Assembly: GCA_022799175.1 (NCBI GenBank)
Contig: JAAWNY010000012.1
Coordinates: forward strand, 1-59,357
Source: Lachnospiraceae bacterium
Lineage (GTDB): Bacteria; Bacillota; Clostridia; Lachnospirales; Lachnospiraceae
Length of the DNA: 59,357 nt
Direction of reading: 5' to 3'
Position numbers and translations under genes: made by a program. Shown one piece after another: positions 46,451 through 55,528 of this stretch. The notes under the pieces were generated by a model. The model was not told where the DNA came from. It worked only from the letters and a program-made list of their open reading frames with translations, and did not search any database. How positions within the stretch are numbered: position 1 is the first letter of the stretch; the number at the start of each line of letters is the position of its first letter.

Positions 46451-47395
46451 TTATTTATTTTCTCCCCGCTCAAACACCCGCAATTTCGCACTCTTTGCCC
46501 GAGGATTTTCTTCTGTTTCCTTGTGGGTTGGTACAATCGGTTTGCGTGTTACAACTCTTCCTTTCCTGCGCCTGCCACATACACATACCGGAAACTCCGG
46601 CGGACATTGACAAGGATTCTCATTTTCCCGAAAACGGTTTTTAACAATCCGATCTTCCAGGGAATGAAAAGTGATAATACTCAGTCTCCCCCCTGGCGTT
46701 AAGCGCTCGATCATTCGATCTATCGATTGCTCCAGCACCGCCAGTTCTTGATTCAATTCAATCCGTAAAGCCTGAAAGGTTCGTTTGGCCGGATGACCGC
46801 CCGTAGCCTGCAGCTTCATGGGAATCGAGGTCCGGATAATCTCCACCAGTTCTCCTGCCGTTTCAATCGTTTTCTTCTGTCTGGCCTTTATGATATTAGC
46901 AGCAATCCGGCGGGAAAAACGCTCTTCGCCATATTCCCACAAAATCCGCGCAAGTTCTGCCTCATCTAAAGTATTCACCAAATCCGCTGCTGTCCGTGTA
47001 GCTCGCTGATCCATGCGCATATCCAGAGGAGCCTTAGAGTCCCGATAGGTAAAACCACGATCTACCGTGTCCAGTTGATACGAGGATACTCCCAAATCCA
47101 GATAGATCCCATCTACTTTTCCGATTCCCAGACTGTTAAGAACCTCATCCACTGCCTCATAATTGCTTCGGACAAGAATTGCTCTTTTTCCAAAAACAGC
47201 CAAACGCTCTTTGGCAGCCTGGATCGCATCCGCATCCTGATCTATTCCGATCAGCTGTCCTTCCTTTAGATGCCTTAACACTTCCCAGGCATGACCTCCT
47301 CCTCCCAGAGTACCGTCTACATAAATGCCTCCAGCACGAATATTCAGACTGTCAATGGTTTCCTCTAGCAAAACCGATTTGTGTTCAAACATCAT
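46451..47395 (-). CDS. rsmH: 16S rRNA (cytosine-1402 N4)-methyltransferase RsmH
   Basis: A 314-residue SAM-dependent methyltransferase acting on the P-site base C1402 of 16S rRNA. It begins [15 protein letters not shown] and has the SAM motif [11 protein letters not shown] (about 26-36), [11 protein letters not shown] (about 99-109), [17 protein letters not shown] and the C-terminal [11 protein letters not shown]. It overlaps the mraZ stop by 4 bp in the classic mraZ-rsmH pair. Confidence 0.95.
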   Translation of the reverse strand: MMFEHKSVLLEETIDSLNIRAGGIYVDGTLGGGGHAWEVLRHLKEGQLIGIDQDADAIQAAKERLAVFGKRAILVRSNYEAVDEVLNSLGIGKVDGIYLDLGVSSYQLDTVDRGFTYRDSKAPLDMRMDQRATRTAADLVNTLDEAELARILWEYGEERFSRRIAANIIKARQKKTIETAGELVEIIRTSIPMKLQATGGHPAKRTFQALRIELNQELAVLEQSIDRMIERLTPGGRLSIITFHSLEDRIVKNRFRENENPCQCPPEFPVCVCGRRRKGRVVTRKPIVPTHKETEENPRAKSAKLRVFERGENK

Positions 47396-47817
47396 ATGCC
47401 AAGGCCTTCCATATTTTCTGCAATTTCTTCCATGTCATCATAGGTATTTGATTGATTCCAGGCGTCTTTACTCCAAATCTCAATTCGACTTCCCACCCCT
47501 ACTAGCACGGCGTCTTTATCAATTCCGGCAAAATCACGCAGTACAGCCGGGAGTAATATCCGCCCTTGCTTGTCTACTTCGCAGGTGGTGGCTCCTGCCA
47601 GGAAAAAGCGGGAAAACTTTCTGGCATTGGCATTGGTCAGAGGCAAGGCATGTAGTTTTTCTTCCAAGGCTTTCCATTCACTATTCTCATAGACAAACAG
47701 GCAGCCATCAAGACCTTTCGTAACCACGAATTCATCCCCAAGCTGCTCTCTAAATTTTGAAGGAACGATCAACCGTCCCTTCGCATCTACTGTGTGATTG
47801 TATTCACCCATGAACAT
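47392..47817 (-). CDS. mraZ: transcriptional regulator MraZ
   Basis: A 141-residue DNA-binding protein with two AbrB-like MraZ repeats: [20 protein letters not shown] near the start and [20 protein letters not shown] near residue 80. MraZ forms a ring and represses its own division-cluster promoter. The start at 47817 is chosen as the usual family N-terminus (MFMGEYNH). Five matching operator-like repeats lie directly upstream. Confidence 0.94.
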   Translation of the reverse strand: MFMGEYNHTVDAKGRLIVPSKFREQLGDEFVVTKGLDGCLFVYENSEWKALEEKLHALPLTNANARKFSRFFLAGATTCEVDKQGRILLPAVLRDFAGIDKDAVLVGVGSRIEIWSKDAWNQSNTYDDMEEIAENMEGLGI

Positions 47818-47843
47818 AAGAACCACCCGCCGCCCTATCGAAC

Positions 47844-47890
47844 CACCTTTTTACCATTATCTACCACTTTAAACCACTTTCCACCACTTG
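47844..47890 (-). promoter_or_regulatory. MraZ operator array
   Basis: On the minus strand five copies of an AAAGTGG-like box lie at exact 10-bp steps (plus-strand cores CACCTTT 47844, CCATTAT 47854, CCACTTT 47864 and 47874, CCACTTG 47884). MraZ rings bind repeats with one-turn spacing, so this is the likely autoregulatory site, between the promoter and mraZ. Confidence 0.75.
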
Positions 47891-47897
47891 TAGTTTT

Positions 47898-47926
47898 ATT
47901 CTAGTACAAATGCAGGAAAATAGCAA
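47898..47926 (-). promoter_or_regulatory. mraZ operon promoter
   Basis: On the minus strand TTGCTA (47921-47926), 17-bp spacer, TAGAAT (47898-47903), immediately upstream of the MraZ boxes. Confidence 0.65.
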
Positions 47927-47935
47927 GGTTTTTTT

Positions 47936-47966
47936 CAAAAAAAACAACTGGCATTTCTGCCAGTTG
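47936..47966 (-). terminator. terminator after the Spo0E-like gene
   Basis: On the minus strand CAACTGGCA (47958-47966) pairs with TGCCAGTTG (47945-47953) around GAAA, and TTTTTTTT follows. It ends the lgt operon just before the mraZ promoter. Confidence 0.9.
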
Positions 47967-47986
47967 CCTCAATATGTACTTTTTAT

Positions 47987-48142
47987 TTAGAATCCAGACG
48001 CAATATATTGTTCAATTAAGCGATCCAGATCCAGACTGTTCTGATAGATGGCTTCGTAGTCTTCTTTCTTCTCAATACTATTGTCCAGACGCTTTCTTGC
48101 CTGTTCTATATCTCTTACCAACTCTTCCTTTGCAATTTTCAT
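47987..48142 (-). CDS. Spo0E-like aspartyl-phosphate phosphatase, 51 aa
   Basis: A 51-codon gene starting ATG 48142, with AGGAG nine bases upstream, placed 1 bp after the lgt stop. The peptide is two helices: EELVRDIEQARKRLDNSIE, then a second ending in SLDLDRLIEQYI. This matches the Spo0E family, whose signature is SQELD followed by LI. Spo0E proteins remove phosphate from Spo0A and so delay sporulation. Here the signature is SLDLD; the Asp of the catalytic face is kept, the Glu is replaced by Asp. It is followed by a strong terminator. Confidence 0.8.
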   Translation of the reverse strand: MKIAKEELVRDIEQARKRLDNSIEKKEDYEAIYQNSLDLDRLIEQYIASGF

Positions 48143-48143
48143 T

Positions 48144-49019
48144 TTATGATTCTCCTTTTGCCTTCATTCTTATCTGTTGATGCTTCAAAAACAAAACAAC
48201 ACCAGCTACCAGAATCAACATTAGTGACAACGCCTGCGACACCGGAATCCCGGTATGAAAAAAGATCAACTGATCTGTCCGCAGCCCTTCAATCCAGAAT
48301 CTCCCCATTCCATAACCAAACAGGTAAATCCAGAGCATCTCTCCGTCAAACCGCTTTCGGCGGCGATACCAGAGCATAAAAGCCAACACTCCGAGATTCC
48401 ACACAGACTCATAAAGAAAGGTCGGATGTACCTGAATAAACTCCACACCATTTTCCATAATCCGATGTTCCAGAACATCCGGTGAAAGCATCCCCTCATT
48501 TACCAGTGACAGTTTTATTCGCATAGCAAAAAGGCTGTTTGTATATCCGCCAAATGCCTCACAGTTGAAGAAATTTCCCCATCTGCCAATAATTTGGCCC
48601 GTCACCAGCCCCAATACTCCACTGTCTGCCATGGAAAAAAATGAGATTTTCCGAACTCGCGTAAATACGATCAAGGTCAGTATTGCTGCGATCACTCCTC
48701 CATAGATTGCCAGCCCACCAGCCCGCAGATTAAAAATCTGCAGAAGATTGTCTTTGTAATTCTCCCACTGGAAAATTACATAATAAATTCTAGCGCCTAT
48801 AATAGCAAAAATAATGCCATAAAGCGCAAAATCCAGATAAATTTCCGGATTTTGTCCCCTTCGCTTTGCATCTGATTGCGCTATCCAGATACCAGCCAGC
48901 ATTCCCAGGCCGATAATAATTCCGTAAAAAGCAATACGGAATCCGAAAATGTAAAGATCATTTCTCAGATTCTGTATCGTGATTCCTAAATGCACAAAGC
49001 TGATATCCTCACCCTTCAT
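48144..49019 (-). CDS. lgt: prolipoprotein diacylglyceryl transferase
   Basis: A 291-residue membrane enzyme that attaches diacylglycerol from phosphatidylglycerol to lipobox cysteines. About seven membrane helices are visible, with the signature GRWGNFFNCEAFGG (about 146-159) and HPTFLYES (about 198-205). It would act on the two DctP lipoproteins in this window. It has its own promoter and several Spo0A-box-like sequences upstream, and shares a transcript with the Spo0E-like gene. Confidence 0.94.
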   Translation of the reverse strand: MKGEDISFVHLGITIQNLRNDLYIFGFRIAFYGIIIGLGMLAGIWIAQSDAKRRGQNPEIYLDFALYGIIFAIIGARIYYVIFQWENYKDNLLQIFNLRAGGLAIYGGVIAAILTLIVFTRVRKISFFSMADSGVLGLVTGQIIGRWGNFFNCEAFGGYTNSLFAMRIKLSLVNEGMLSPDVLEHRIMENGVEFIQVHPTFLYESVWNLGVLAFMLWYRRRKRFDGEMLWIYLFGYGMGRFWIEGLRTDQLIFFHTGIPVSQALSLMLILVAGVVLFLKHQQIRMKAKGES

Positions 49020-49048
49020 TCCCGATATCTCCTTTCGATGTTTTCTCT

Positions 49049-49077
49049 ATTTTACCGCCAAAATACACGAAAATCAA
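49049..49077 (-). promoter_or_regulatory. lgt promoter
   Basis: On the minus strand TTGATT (49072-49077), 17-bp spacer, TAAAAT (49049-49054). Confidence 0.6.
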
Positions 49078-49105
49078 ACATTATCGGACGACAGATTTCT
49101 CCAGG

Positions 49106-49150
49106 TTTTGTCATAGTTCGACAGTTGCCATTTCTATACATCCGACAAAC
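49106..49150. promoter_or_regulatory. cluster of Spo0A-box-like sequences between lgt and ychF
   Basis: Compared with TTTTGTCRAA: TTTTGTCATA (plus, 49106-49115) matches nine of ten. AACTGTCGAA (minus, 49117-49126) contains the full TGTCGAA core. GTTTGTCGGA (minus, 49141-49150) matches eight. They lie about 60-110 bp upstream of both the lgt and ychF start points. Confidence 0.5.
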
Positions 49151-49179
49151 ACTTTCGATTTTTGAAAGATATTTGGGGG

Positions 49180-49208
49180 TTTTCATTGTATCGATTCTAT
49201 GCTACAAT
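49180..49208 (+). promoter_or_regulatory. candidate ychF promoter
   Basis: TTTTCA (49180-49185), 17-bp spacer, TACAAT (49203-49208). The -35 is weak. Confidence 0.45.
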
Positions 49209-49271
49209 TAATTGACTTAAAAATCAAGTAAATTTTACCAAATAAAAACAGAACTAAGGAAGGAAGATAAT

Positions 49272-50369
49272 ATGAAACTGGGAATCGTAGGATTGCCAAA
49301 TGTGGGGAAGAGCACTCTTTTTAACTCTCTGACAAAGGCAGGTGCCGAGTCGGCCAATTATCCGTTCTGTACTATTGATCCAAATGTGGGGATTGTAGCA
49401 GTTCCCGACCATCGGCTGAAGTTGCTGGGCGATTTGTATCACTCCAAAAAAGTGACCCCGGCCGTGATTGAATTTGTCGATATCGCCGGACTGGTAAAAG
49501 GCGCTTCGAAAGGGGAAGGACTGGGGAATCAGTTCCTGGCCAATATCCGAGAGGTGGATGCCGTTGTCCATGTGGTCCGCTGTTTTGAAGATCCCAATGT
49601 CATCCATGTGGAAGGCAGTGTGGATCCCGTTCGGGATATTGAAACGATCAATCTGGAGTTGATTTTTTCTGATCTGGAAATTTTGGAGAGAAGAATTGCC
49701 AAAACTGCCCGTTCTGCCAATAATGACAAATCCTTAGCTAAAGAACTGACTGTCCTCAAAGAGCTTCAGTCACTGCTAGAAGAAGGAAAATCTGCATGTA
49801 CCTATGAAAATGAAGATGAAGATGTGATGACATTTGTTCGCTCCTTAAATCTGCTTACCTGCAAGCCCGTCATTTTTGCCGCAAATGTCGGAGAAGAAGA
49901 TCTGGCTGACGATGGCGCTTCCAACCCCTATGTTACTGCCGTCCGGGAAAATGCTGCCGGTACTGGTTCTGGCGTCTTTGTTATCAGCGCTCAAATTGAA
50001 CAGGAAATTGCCGAACTGGAAGAAGACGAAAAACAAGAGTATTTGGAAGCTCTGGGGCTTTCTGAATCTGGACTGGATAAATTAATCGCCGCCAGCTATG
50101 AACTTTTAGGACTTATCAGTTTTTTGACTTCCGGCGAAGATGAAACCCGCGCCTGGACCATTCGGATAGGAACAAAAGCACCACAAGCAGCCGGCAAGAT
50201 CCACTCTGATTTTGAACGCGGTTTTATCCGGGCTGAAGTTGTCAACTATCAGGATCTTCTGGACTGTGGCACCTATGCCAAAGCCAAAGAAAAAGGATTG
50301 GTTGGACTAGAAGGCAAAGAGTATATCGTCAAAGATGGTGATGTAATCCTTTTTCGGTTTAATGTTTGA
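49272..50369 (+). CDS. ychF: redox-regulated ATPase YchF
   Basis: A 365-residue Obg-family P-loop protein that prefers ATP. G1 is GLPNVGKST (6-14), G3 [20 protein letters not shown] (about 69-88), and the C-terminal TGS-like YchF domain ends in [16 protein letters not shown]. It binds ribosomes and is linked to stress and translation-start control. It is monocistronic, with AAGGAAGG before the start and a hairpin after the stop. Confidence 0.95.
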   Translation: MKLGIVGLPNVGKSTLFNSLTKAGAESANYPFCTIDPNVGIVAVPDHRLKLLGDLYHSKKVTPAVIEFVDIAGLVKGASKGEGLGNQFLANIREVDAVVHVVRCFEDPNVIHVEGSVDPVRDIETINLELIFSDLEILERRIAKTARSANNDKSLAKELTVLKELQSLLEEGKSACTYENEDEDVMTFVRSLNLLTCKPVIFAANVGEEDLADDGASNPYVTAVRENAAGTGSGVFVISAQIEQEIAELEEDEKQEYLEALGLSESGLDKLIAASYELLGLISFLTSGEDETRAWTIRIGTKAPQAAGKIHSDFERGFIRAEVVNYQDLLDCGTYAKAKEKGLVGLEGKEYIVKDGDVILFRFNV

Positions 50370-50420
50370 GATTTAACAAGTGGATATTGCAAAATAAATT
50401 GATGTTTTTTAGAAGATATG

Positions 50421-50460
50421 CCTTGGAAGAAGGAGTAAGATGGCTCTCCTTCCTCCAAGG
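50421..50460. terminator. hairpin between convergent ychF and lysA
   Basis: CCTTGGA...AAGGAG (50421-50435) pairs with CTCCTT...TCCAAGG (50446-50460). It is a near-symmetric stem between two convergent genes, so it probably serves both, although T-runs are poor. Confidence 0.6.
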
Positions 50461-50495
50461 TTAACTATTCTCAATTCCAAACAAAATAACATTAA

Positions 50496-51776
50496 TCATC
50501 CATGAGTCGTCATATATTTTTTCATCATCTCACAACCGTCGAGAGTGGCAAAATAATCCTGAGGAGTCTCGGCCCTGCGAATAAGCTGCACCGTTCCATC
50601 CTCTCTTAGTAAAAGCTCTGCTGAGCGCAACTTGCCATTATAATTATACCCCATAGAAAATCCATGCGCTCCTGTATCATGAATCACTAACAAATCTCCG
50701 ATCGCAATCTCTGGCAGCAACCGATCTACTGCAAATTTATCATTATTCTCACAAAGAGAACCCACTACGTCATATTTGTGGTCACACGGCATATTCTCTT
50801 TTCCCATCACGGTAATATGATGGTACGCTCCATACATTGCTGGTCTCATCAAATTTACTGCACAGGCATCCACACCCACATATTCTTTATGCGTATGTTT
50901 TTCATGAATCACCTTTGAAACCAAACATCCATATGGAGCCAACATAAAACGCCCCAGCTCTGTATAGATCGCCACATCACCCATGCCGGCTGGCACCAGT
51001 ATCTCCTCGTATACCTTTCGTACGCCTTCGCCAATCCTCATAATATCATTCGGTTCCTGATCCGGATGATAGGCCACACCAATTCCTCCGGACAGATTAA
51101 TGAATCCGATATGAACTCCTGTCTCTTCTTTTAGTCGCACTGCCACTTCAAAAAGTACCTTGGCTAACATTGGATAATAATCATTGGTCACTGTATTACT
51201 GACCAAAAATGCATGAATACCAAATTCTTTTGCCCCTTTTTCTTTCAGGATACGAAAGGCTTCAAACATTTGCTCTGTTGTCATACCATATTTGGCATCT
51301 CCTGGATTATCCATAATCCCATTACTAATTTCAAAAATTCCGCCTGGATTATAGCGACAGCTAATCGTCTCAGGAATATATCCCAGTTCCTTCTCTACAC
51401 AGGCAATGTGAGTGATATCATCTAGATTAATGATAGCCCCCAAATCGTTTGCCTGTTTAAATTCTCCCTCTGGTGTATCATTCGAGGAAAACATAATCTC
51501 ATGACCGGACAATCCCACCCCATCTGACAACATTAATTCCGTAGCAGAAGAACAGTCTGTGCCACATCCACACTCTTTCAAGAGCTGTAATATATAAGGA
51601 TTGGGCGTCGCTTTTACAGCAAAATATTCCCGATAACCTTTATTCCAGGCAAACGCCTCCTGAAGCCTTTTTGCATTTTCACGAATCCCTTTTTCATCAT
51701 ACAGATGAAAAGGCGTCGGATACTGCGCTATCATCTTCTCTAACTGTTCTTTTGTCACAAATGTTTTCTTTTCCAC
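50496..51776 (-). CDS. lysA: diaminopimelate decarboxylase family protein
   Basis: A 426-residue PLP enzyme of the fold-type III decarboxylase family, expected to make lysine from meso-diaminopimelate. The PLP lysine is Lys55 in YFAVKATPNP. The glycine loop is LSGGIG (about 229-234). GSLCENNDKFA (about 346-356) supplies the catalytic cysteine of the partner subunit, and YNYNGKLRSAELLL the C-terminal tyrosine region. The start is GTG 51776 with GAGGAG ten bases before it. The sequence is closest to the long clostridial LysA-like branch, so a related substrate cannot be excluded. Confidence 0.88.
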   Translation of the reverse strand: MEKKTFVTKEQLEKMIAQYPTPFHLYDEKGIRENAKRLQEAFAWNKGYREYFAVKATPNPYILQLLKECGCGTDCSSATELMLSDGVGLSGHEIMFSSNDTPEGEFKQANDLGAIINLDDITHIACVEKELGYIPETISCRYNPGGIFEISNGIMDNPGDAKYGMTTEQMFEAFRILKEKGAKEFGIHAFLVSNTVTNDYYPMLAKVLFEVAVRLKEETGVHIGFINLSGGIGVAYHPDQEPNDIMRIGEGVRKVYEEILVPAGMGDVAIYTELGRFMLAPYGCLVSKVIHEKHTHKEYVGVDACAVNLMRPAMYGAYHHITVMGKENMPCDHKYDVVGSLCENNDKFAVDRLLPEIAIGDLLVIHDTGAHGFSMGYNYNGKLRSAELLLREDGTVQLIRRAETPQDYFATLDGCEMMKKYMTTHG

Positions 51777-51814
51777 GTCAGTTTTTCTCCTCTGTGCTTG
51801 TTTTTGATATCCTC

Positions 51815-53251
51815 TTAATCTACCTCGATCACCCGCATAATGTTCGTATGAGTTGCCGGTCGGTTGCGGCTGATCCGGTTTACAACACCGGCAGTCACCA
51901 CTACCACATCTCCGTCCTCGATCACACCTTTTTCTTTCAAAAGATCCAAAGAAGACTCAATCAGCACATCCGTAGATTCTGCCCGCTTTGCCTGAAAAGG
52001 TTTTACCCCCCAATAAATCTGCATCTGGCGCACAGCCGTCGCACTGGGTGACAATCCAATCACGGAAACACTCGGTCTCCACTTGGACAGCTGACGAGTG
52101 GTATATCCGGTAATGCTGGGAGCAATAATCACCTTGGCATTCAAATCAAAAGCTGTCGATACCGAAGAATAACAGACTGCATTGGAAATATTGGCCTTAT
52201 CCTCCTCCGATACTCTTCTCTGGCGATAAGAAGTCATATCCAGATATTTCTCAGATGCCTCACAGATCTGCACCATCATCCGGAGAGCCTCCACTGGATA
52301 TTTTCCGGCTGCTGTCTCGCCAGATAACATCACCACATCTGTACCATCATAAACGGCGTTAGCCACATCCGTCACCTCCGCCCGCGTTGGACGGGGATTA
52401 CGGATCATGGAATCCAACATCTGTGTAGCTGTAATCACGGTCTTACAAGCCATATTGCATTTCCGGATAATCTTTTTCTGGATATGAGGTACCTGTTCTG
52501 CTGGAATCTCGACCCCCAGATCTCCCCGAGCCACCATAATCCCATCACTCTCGGCGATGATCGCATCCAAATTCTCCAGTCCTTCTGCATTCTCAATTTT
52601 AGATATCACCTGCATGGAAGACCCTTTTTCTATCAAAATCTCTTTAATCTCTTTTACTGCTTCCGGGGTTCGCACAAAAGACGCCGCAATAAAATCAAAT
52701 CCCTGCTCAATCCCGAACTGAATATCTTCTTTGTCCTTGTCTGTCAATGCGGGCAACTTAATCTTGACGTTTGGCACATTCACCCCTTTTCGCTGGCCCA
52801 ATTCACCACCATTGATCACGGTACAGATAATATCCGTACCGTCCACCTGTTGCACCTCCAGCTCAATCAAGCCATCATCGATCAGAATCCGGTTTCCCGG
52901 TGCCACATCTTCATTCAGTCCGTCATAATTAATATGACCAACTTTGTCATCACCCACAATTTCCCGGGTGGTTAACGTGTACTTCTGGCCTTCTACAAGA
53001 ATCACCTTATTGCCATCTTTTAAAAGTCCAGTTCGAATCTCCGGTCCTTTTGTATCCAAAAGGGCGGCCACCGGAATATCCAATTCTTCCCGAACCGATT
53101 TCAACAAATCTAACCTTGCTTTTTGCTCCTCATGTGTGCCATGAGAAAAATTGAACCGCGCTACATCCATTCCCCCTAGAACCAGTGCTTTCATCACTTC
53201 CCGGTTATCACTATTTGGTCCCATAGTACAGATAATCTTTGTTTTTTTCAT
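51815..53251 (-). CDS. pyk: pyruvate kinase
   Basis: This 478-residue glycolytic enzyme makes ATP and pyruvate from phosphoenolpyruvate. It begins TKIICTMGPNSDN and has DTKGPEIRTG (about 66-75), SKIENAEGLENLD, the metal-site MVARGDLGVEIP and ATQMLDSM. It lacks the extra C-terminal PEP-utiliser domain found in bacilli. A GC-rich hairpin and a GGAGG site precede the ATG. Confidence 0.96.
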   Translation of the reverse strand: MKKTKIICTMGPNSDNREVMKALVLGGMDVARFNFSHGTHEEQKARLDLLKSVREELDIPVAALLDTKGPEIRTGLLKDGNKVILVEGQKYTLTTREIVGDDKVGHINYDGLNEDVAPGNRILIDDGLIELEVQQVDGTDIICTVINGGELGQRKGVNVPNVKIKLPALTDKDKEDIQFGIEQGFDFIAASFVRTPEAVKEIKEILIEKGSSMQVISKIENAEGLENLDAIIAESDGIMVARGDLGVEIPAEQVPHIQKKIIRKCNMACKTVITATQMLDSMIRNPRPTRAEVTDVANAVYDGTDVVMLSGETAAGKYPVEALRMMVQICEASEKYLDMTSYRQRRVSEEDKANISNAVCYSSVSTAFDLNAKVIIAPSITGYTTRQLSKWRPSVSVIGLSPSATAVRQMQIYWGVKPFQAKRAESTDVLIESSLDLLKEKGVIEDGDVVVVTAGVVNRISRNRPATHTNIMRVIEVD

Positions 53252-53272
53252 GATCGTTCCTCCCTGATCGGT

Positions 53273-53287
53273 CCGGCCTCTGGCCGG
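53273..53287. repeat. GC hairpin in the pyk leader
   Basis: CCGGCC (53273-53278) and GGCCGG (53282-53287) form a perfect 6-bp stem with a 3-base loop, 21 bp before the pyk start. On the plus strand it is followed by TAATTTTT. It may end transcription from the gene upstream or adjust pyk expression. Confidence 0.45.
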
Positions 53288-53342
53288 TAATTTTTCCTAT
53301 TTGTCAACGGCACCGTCTTTTTCTGTCAGCTTTTTTGCCGGC

Positions 53343-54209
53343 TTATACATCGGTTTTCTTTTCTTCTTTCGTCACATGTTTATGTGTGTAAAGATGATCC
53401 TGACAATATTCATAATTGCCCTCGCATTTGGAGCAATAGCGAAATTCCAACTCTGCCCCGTCTAATTCCGTTCGGCCACAAACGGCACAGCGATGACGAG
53501 TACTGCCTTTTGGCAAAATTTTTGTTTCCTTTTTGAAATTGTTTTTCCGTCGGATTTCTTTTGGTGCATAACGTCTATAATTCCTAGTCATAAGGAAAAA
53601 AATCAGAATATTAGCCAAAGAAACTACCAACTCACAACGCTCGGCAGCGCCACCGAATATAAAACTGTACAAATATACCGCGCTCTCCGCCACAGCCAAC
53701 CATTTCGCTTTTACTGGCAGCACAAAAAACAACAAAAACTGAGCATCCGGAAAGTACATCGCAAAGGCAAGAAAAATCGAAGAATTCAAAAATCCTGTGG
53801 TCAACATCCACTCTTGTTTAAACACTACATATCCAATCAGACAGGCCAGTCCTTGTGTCAGAACTCCCATAAGAAAAAACACATTAAACCGAAAAGAACC
53901 CCATACATTCTCCAAAGTCTGTCCCAGACTATGATACATAAACAGAGCAATAATCCCAAAAAACACACTGGTAAACCGAAAAGAGCCAAAAGAAGGCGGA
54001 AAAATCAAAAAAGTCACCAACCGCCAAATCTGTCCATGAAGAATCGCCCTCCCGTCCAGACACAGATAACCCTTATAAATACGCCAAAAAATCACGGGAT
54101 TCACCACATAAACTGCCAACCCCACCGCATATAAAATCACAATATAATACATCAGGTTGGGAATCGCATATCGATTATATTTCCGTTCCATCTCATTAAA
54201 AAACTTCAT
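53343..54209 (-). CDS. rhomboid-like membrane protein with C-terminal zinc ribbon
   Basis: A 288-residue protein with about six membrane helices in a rhomboid-like order, including HGQIWRLVTFLIFPP and GVLTQGLACLIGYVV. The position of the rhomboid catalytic serine reads TTGFLNSSIFLAF, so there is no clear GxSG and no matching histidine. It is probably a non-proteolytic pseudo-rhomboid. The C-terminus (about 230-275) has paired cysteines CAVCG and CSKCEGNYEYC, plus histidines, typical of a zinc ribbon. The start 54209 has AAAGGA six bases upstream. It lies between corA and pyk. Function unknown. Confidence 0.75.
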   Translation of the reverse strand: MKFFNEMERKYNRYAIPNLMYYIVILYAVGLAVYVVNPVIFWRIYKGYLCLDGRAILHGQIWRLVTFLIFPPSFGSFRFTSVFFGIIALFMYHSLGQTLENVWGSFRFNVFFLMGVLTQGLACLIGYVVFKQEWMLTTGFLNSSIFLAFAMYFPDAQFLLFFVLPVKAKWLAVAESAVYLYSFIFGGAAERCELVVSLANILIFFLMTRNYRRYAPKEIRRKNNFKKETKILPKGSTRHRCAVCGRTELDGAELEFRYCSKCEGNYEYCQDHLYTHKHVTKEEKKTDV

Positions 54210-54242
54210 CTGCAATCCTTTCTTTCCCTTTGCTACCAATGA

Positions 54243-55184
54243 TCAGAATAAATCTTTTTTGGAAAAAATCAACGCTACCAAAAGAGACAACACCGCTGCA
54301 AATCCTAAGACAATCCAAAACCCATAGAGACTCTGGGCATAAGGCATCCCTGCCGGATTCACATTCATGCCATAGAAACTAGCTACCATAGTAGGAATTG
54401 ACATTACAATCGTGATTGTGGCCAAAAACTTCATCACAATATTCAGATTGTTGGAAATCACTGAGGCAAACGCGTCCATCGTCCCACTTAAAATACCGCT
54501 GTAAATATTAGCCATCTCTATCGCCTGTTTATTTTCAATAATGACATCTTCCAGAAGCTCGGTATCTTCCGGATATTTCTTGATTTTCTCATTCTTCAAC
54601 AGTTTTTCAAAAACCACTTCATTGGAGCGCAGAGATGTCGTAAAATATACCAGGCTCTTTTCCAACTCCAGAAGTTCAATTAACTCCCGGTTTTTTTGAG
54701 ATTTGTGGAGTTCCCGCTCCACCACCTCACTCTTCTTGTCAATAATCCGCAGATACTGCAAATATAACGAAGCATTTTTATACAGAATCTGCAGGATAAA
54801 ACGAGTTTTCATATACGTATGAAAATCCCGCACGCGCCCGTCCATAAAAGCAGTCAGCACGGGTGTATCCTCCAGGCATACGGTTACAATCATATCCTCT
54901 GTCATAATAATGCCCATAGGAATCGTTACATACCAATCTTTCTCATTCCGCTCTTCAATTGCCGGAATATCCACCAAAATCAGGCTGTAATGGTCTTCAT
55001 TCTCAATACGGGAACGCTCTTCTTCATCCAGAGGCGCTTTCAAATGATCGGGATCGATCTCATACTTCTCCGCAATCTCGAGAATTTCTGTAGCTGTGGG
55101 ATCTGTCAGCGCAATCCAGCACCCGCTCTCTGCTTCATCCTTTTGATGGATAGCTCCTTCTTCTGTTTTAAAAATTCGAATCAT
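54243..55184 (-). CDS. corA: CorA-family magnesium/cobalt transporter
   Basis: A 313-residue divalent-metal channel. A large N-terminal cytoplasmic domain with long helices (about 1-245) precedes two C-terminal membrane helices. The loop between them carries the signature SFYGMNVNPAGMP. The short C-terminus (FSKKDLF) is basic as usual. The start at 55184 has AAGGAG five bases upstream. A long leader with a 31-codon frame lies before it, so expression may be controlled after transcription starts. Confidence 0.92.
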   Translation of the reverse strand: MIRIFKTEEGAIHQKDEAESGCWIALTDPTATEILEIAEKYEIDPDHLKAPLDEEERSRIENEDHYSLILVDIPAIEERNEKDWYVTIPMGIIMTEDMIVTVCLEDTPVLTAFMDGRVRDFHTYMKTRFILQILYKNASLYLQYLRIIDKKSEVVERELHKSQKNRELIELLELEKSLVYFTTSLRSNEVVFEKLLKNEKIKKYPEDTELLEDVIIENKQAIEMANIYSGILSGTMDAFASVISNNLNIVMKFLATITIVMSIPTMVASFYGMNVNPAGMPYAQSLYGFWIVLGFAAVLSLLVALIFSKKDLF

Positions 55185-55327
55185 TTTTTCTCCTTTCCCC
55201 TGGCACAGCACAAGAAAGATGGATGGAAAATAATGGATGAAATATATTTTCCCATTTTCTTTCTTTAATGCTTAAAAAATCATCTTGTAAAACCCGCACT
55301 ACACCGGGAAAAGCATGGGAATTCTTT

Positions 55328-55423
55328 CTAAAAGATCCCGTACCTAATTCCTGGAAACCGCAGTGCAGGTTTCCGCTTTCGTACCTTATCCGGATCTATG
55401 TGGTACGCCGAACCCTCATCCAT
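55328..55423 (-). CDS. candidate 31-aa leader peptide or small protein upstream of corA
   Basis: ATG 55423 lies eight bases after a perfect AGGAGG, about 100 bases into a transcript from a consensus promoter. The frame runs 31 codons to TAG. The peptide starts MDEGSAYHIDPDK, has a basic centre (VRKRK), three prolines (residues 11, 19, 24) and ends RYGIF. The RNA is also rich in hairpins (for example GGAAACC/GGTTTCC). I know no family. Position suggests a leader peptide for corA, or an independent small protein. Confidence 0.55.
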   Translation of the reverse strand: MDEGSAYHIDPDKVRKRKPALRFPGIRYGIF

Positions 55424-55528
55424 TCCTGCCGCCTCCTTTTTTGAATTTTGGTAATGATTCAACTGTCTAAGCAGCTATCGATCCGCTCCTTGTTTCCTAA
55501 AATTTTGAATCACTTTCCTACAAACCAC

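Noticed and set aside
55290-55440. riboswitch or known structured RNA upstream of corA
   Set aside because: Many hairpins are present, but I could not match the core of the M-box, ydaO, T-box, 6S or SRP RNAs. I kept it as a leader with a small frame instead.
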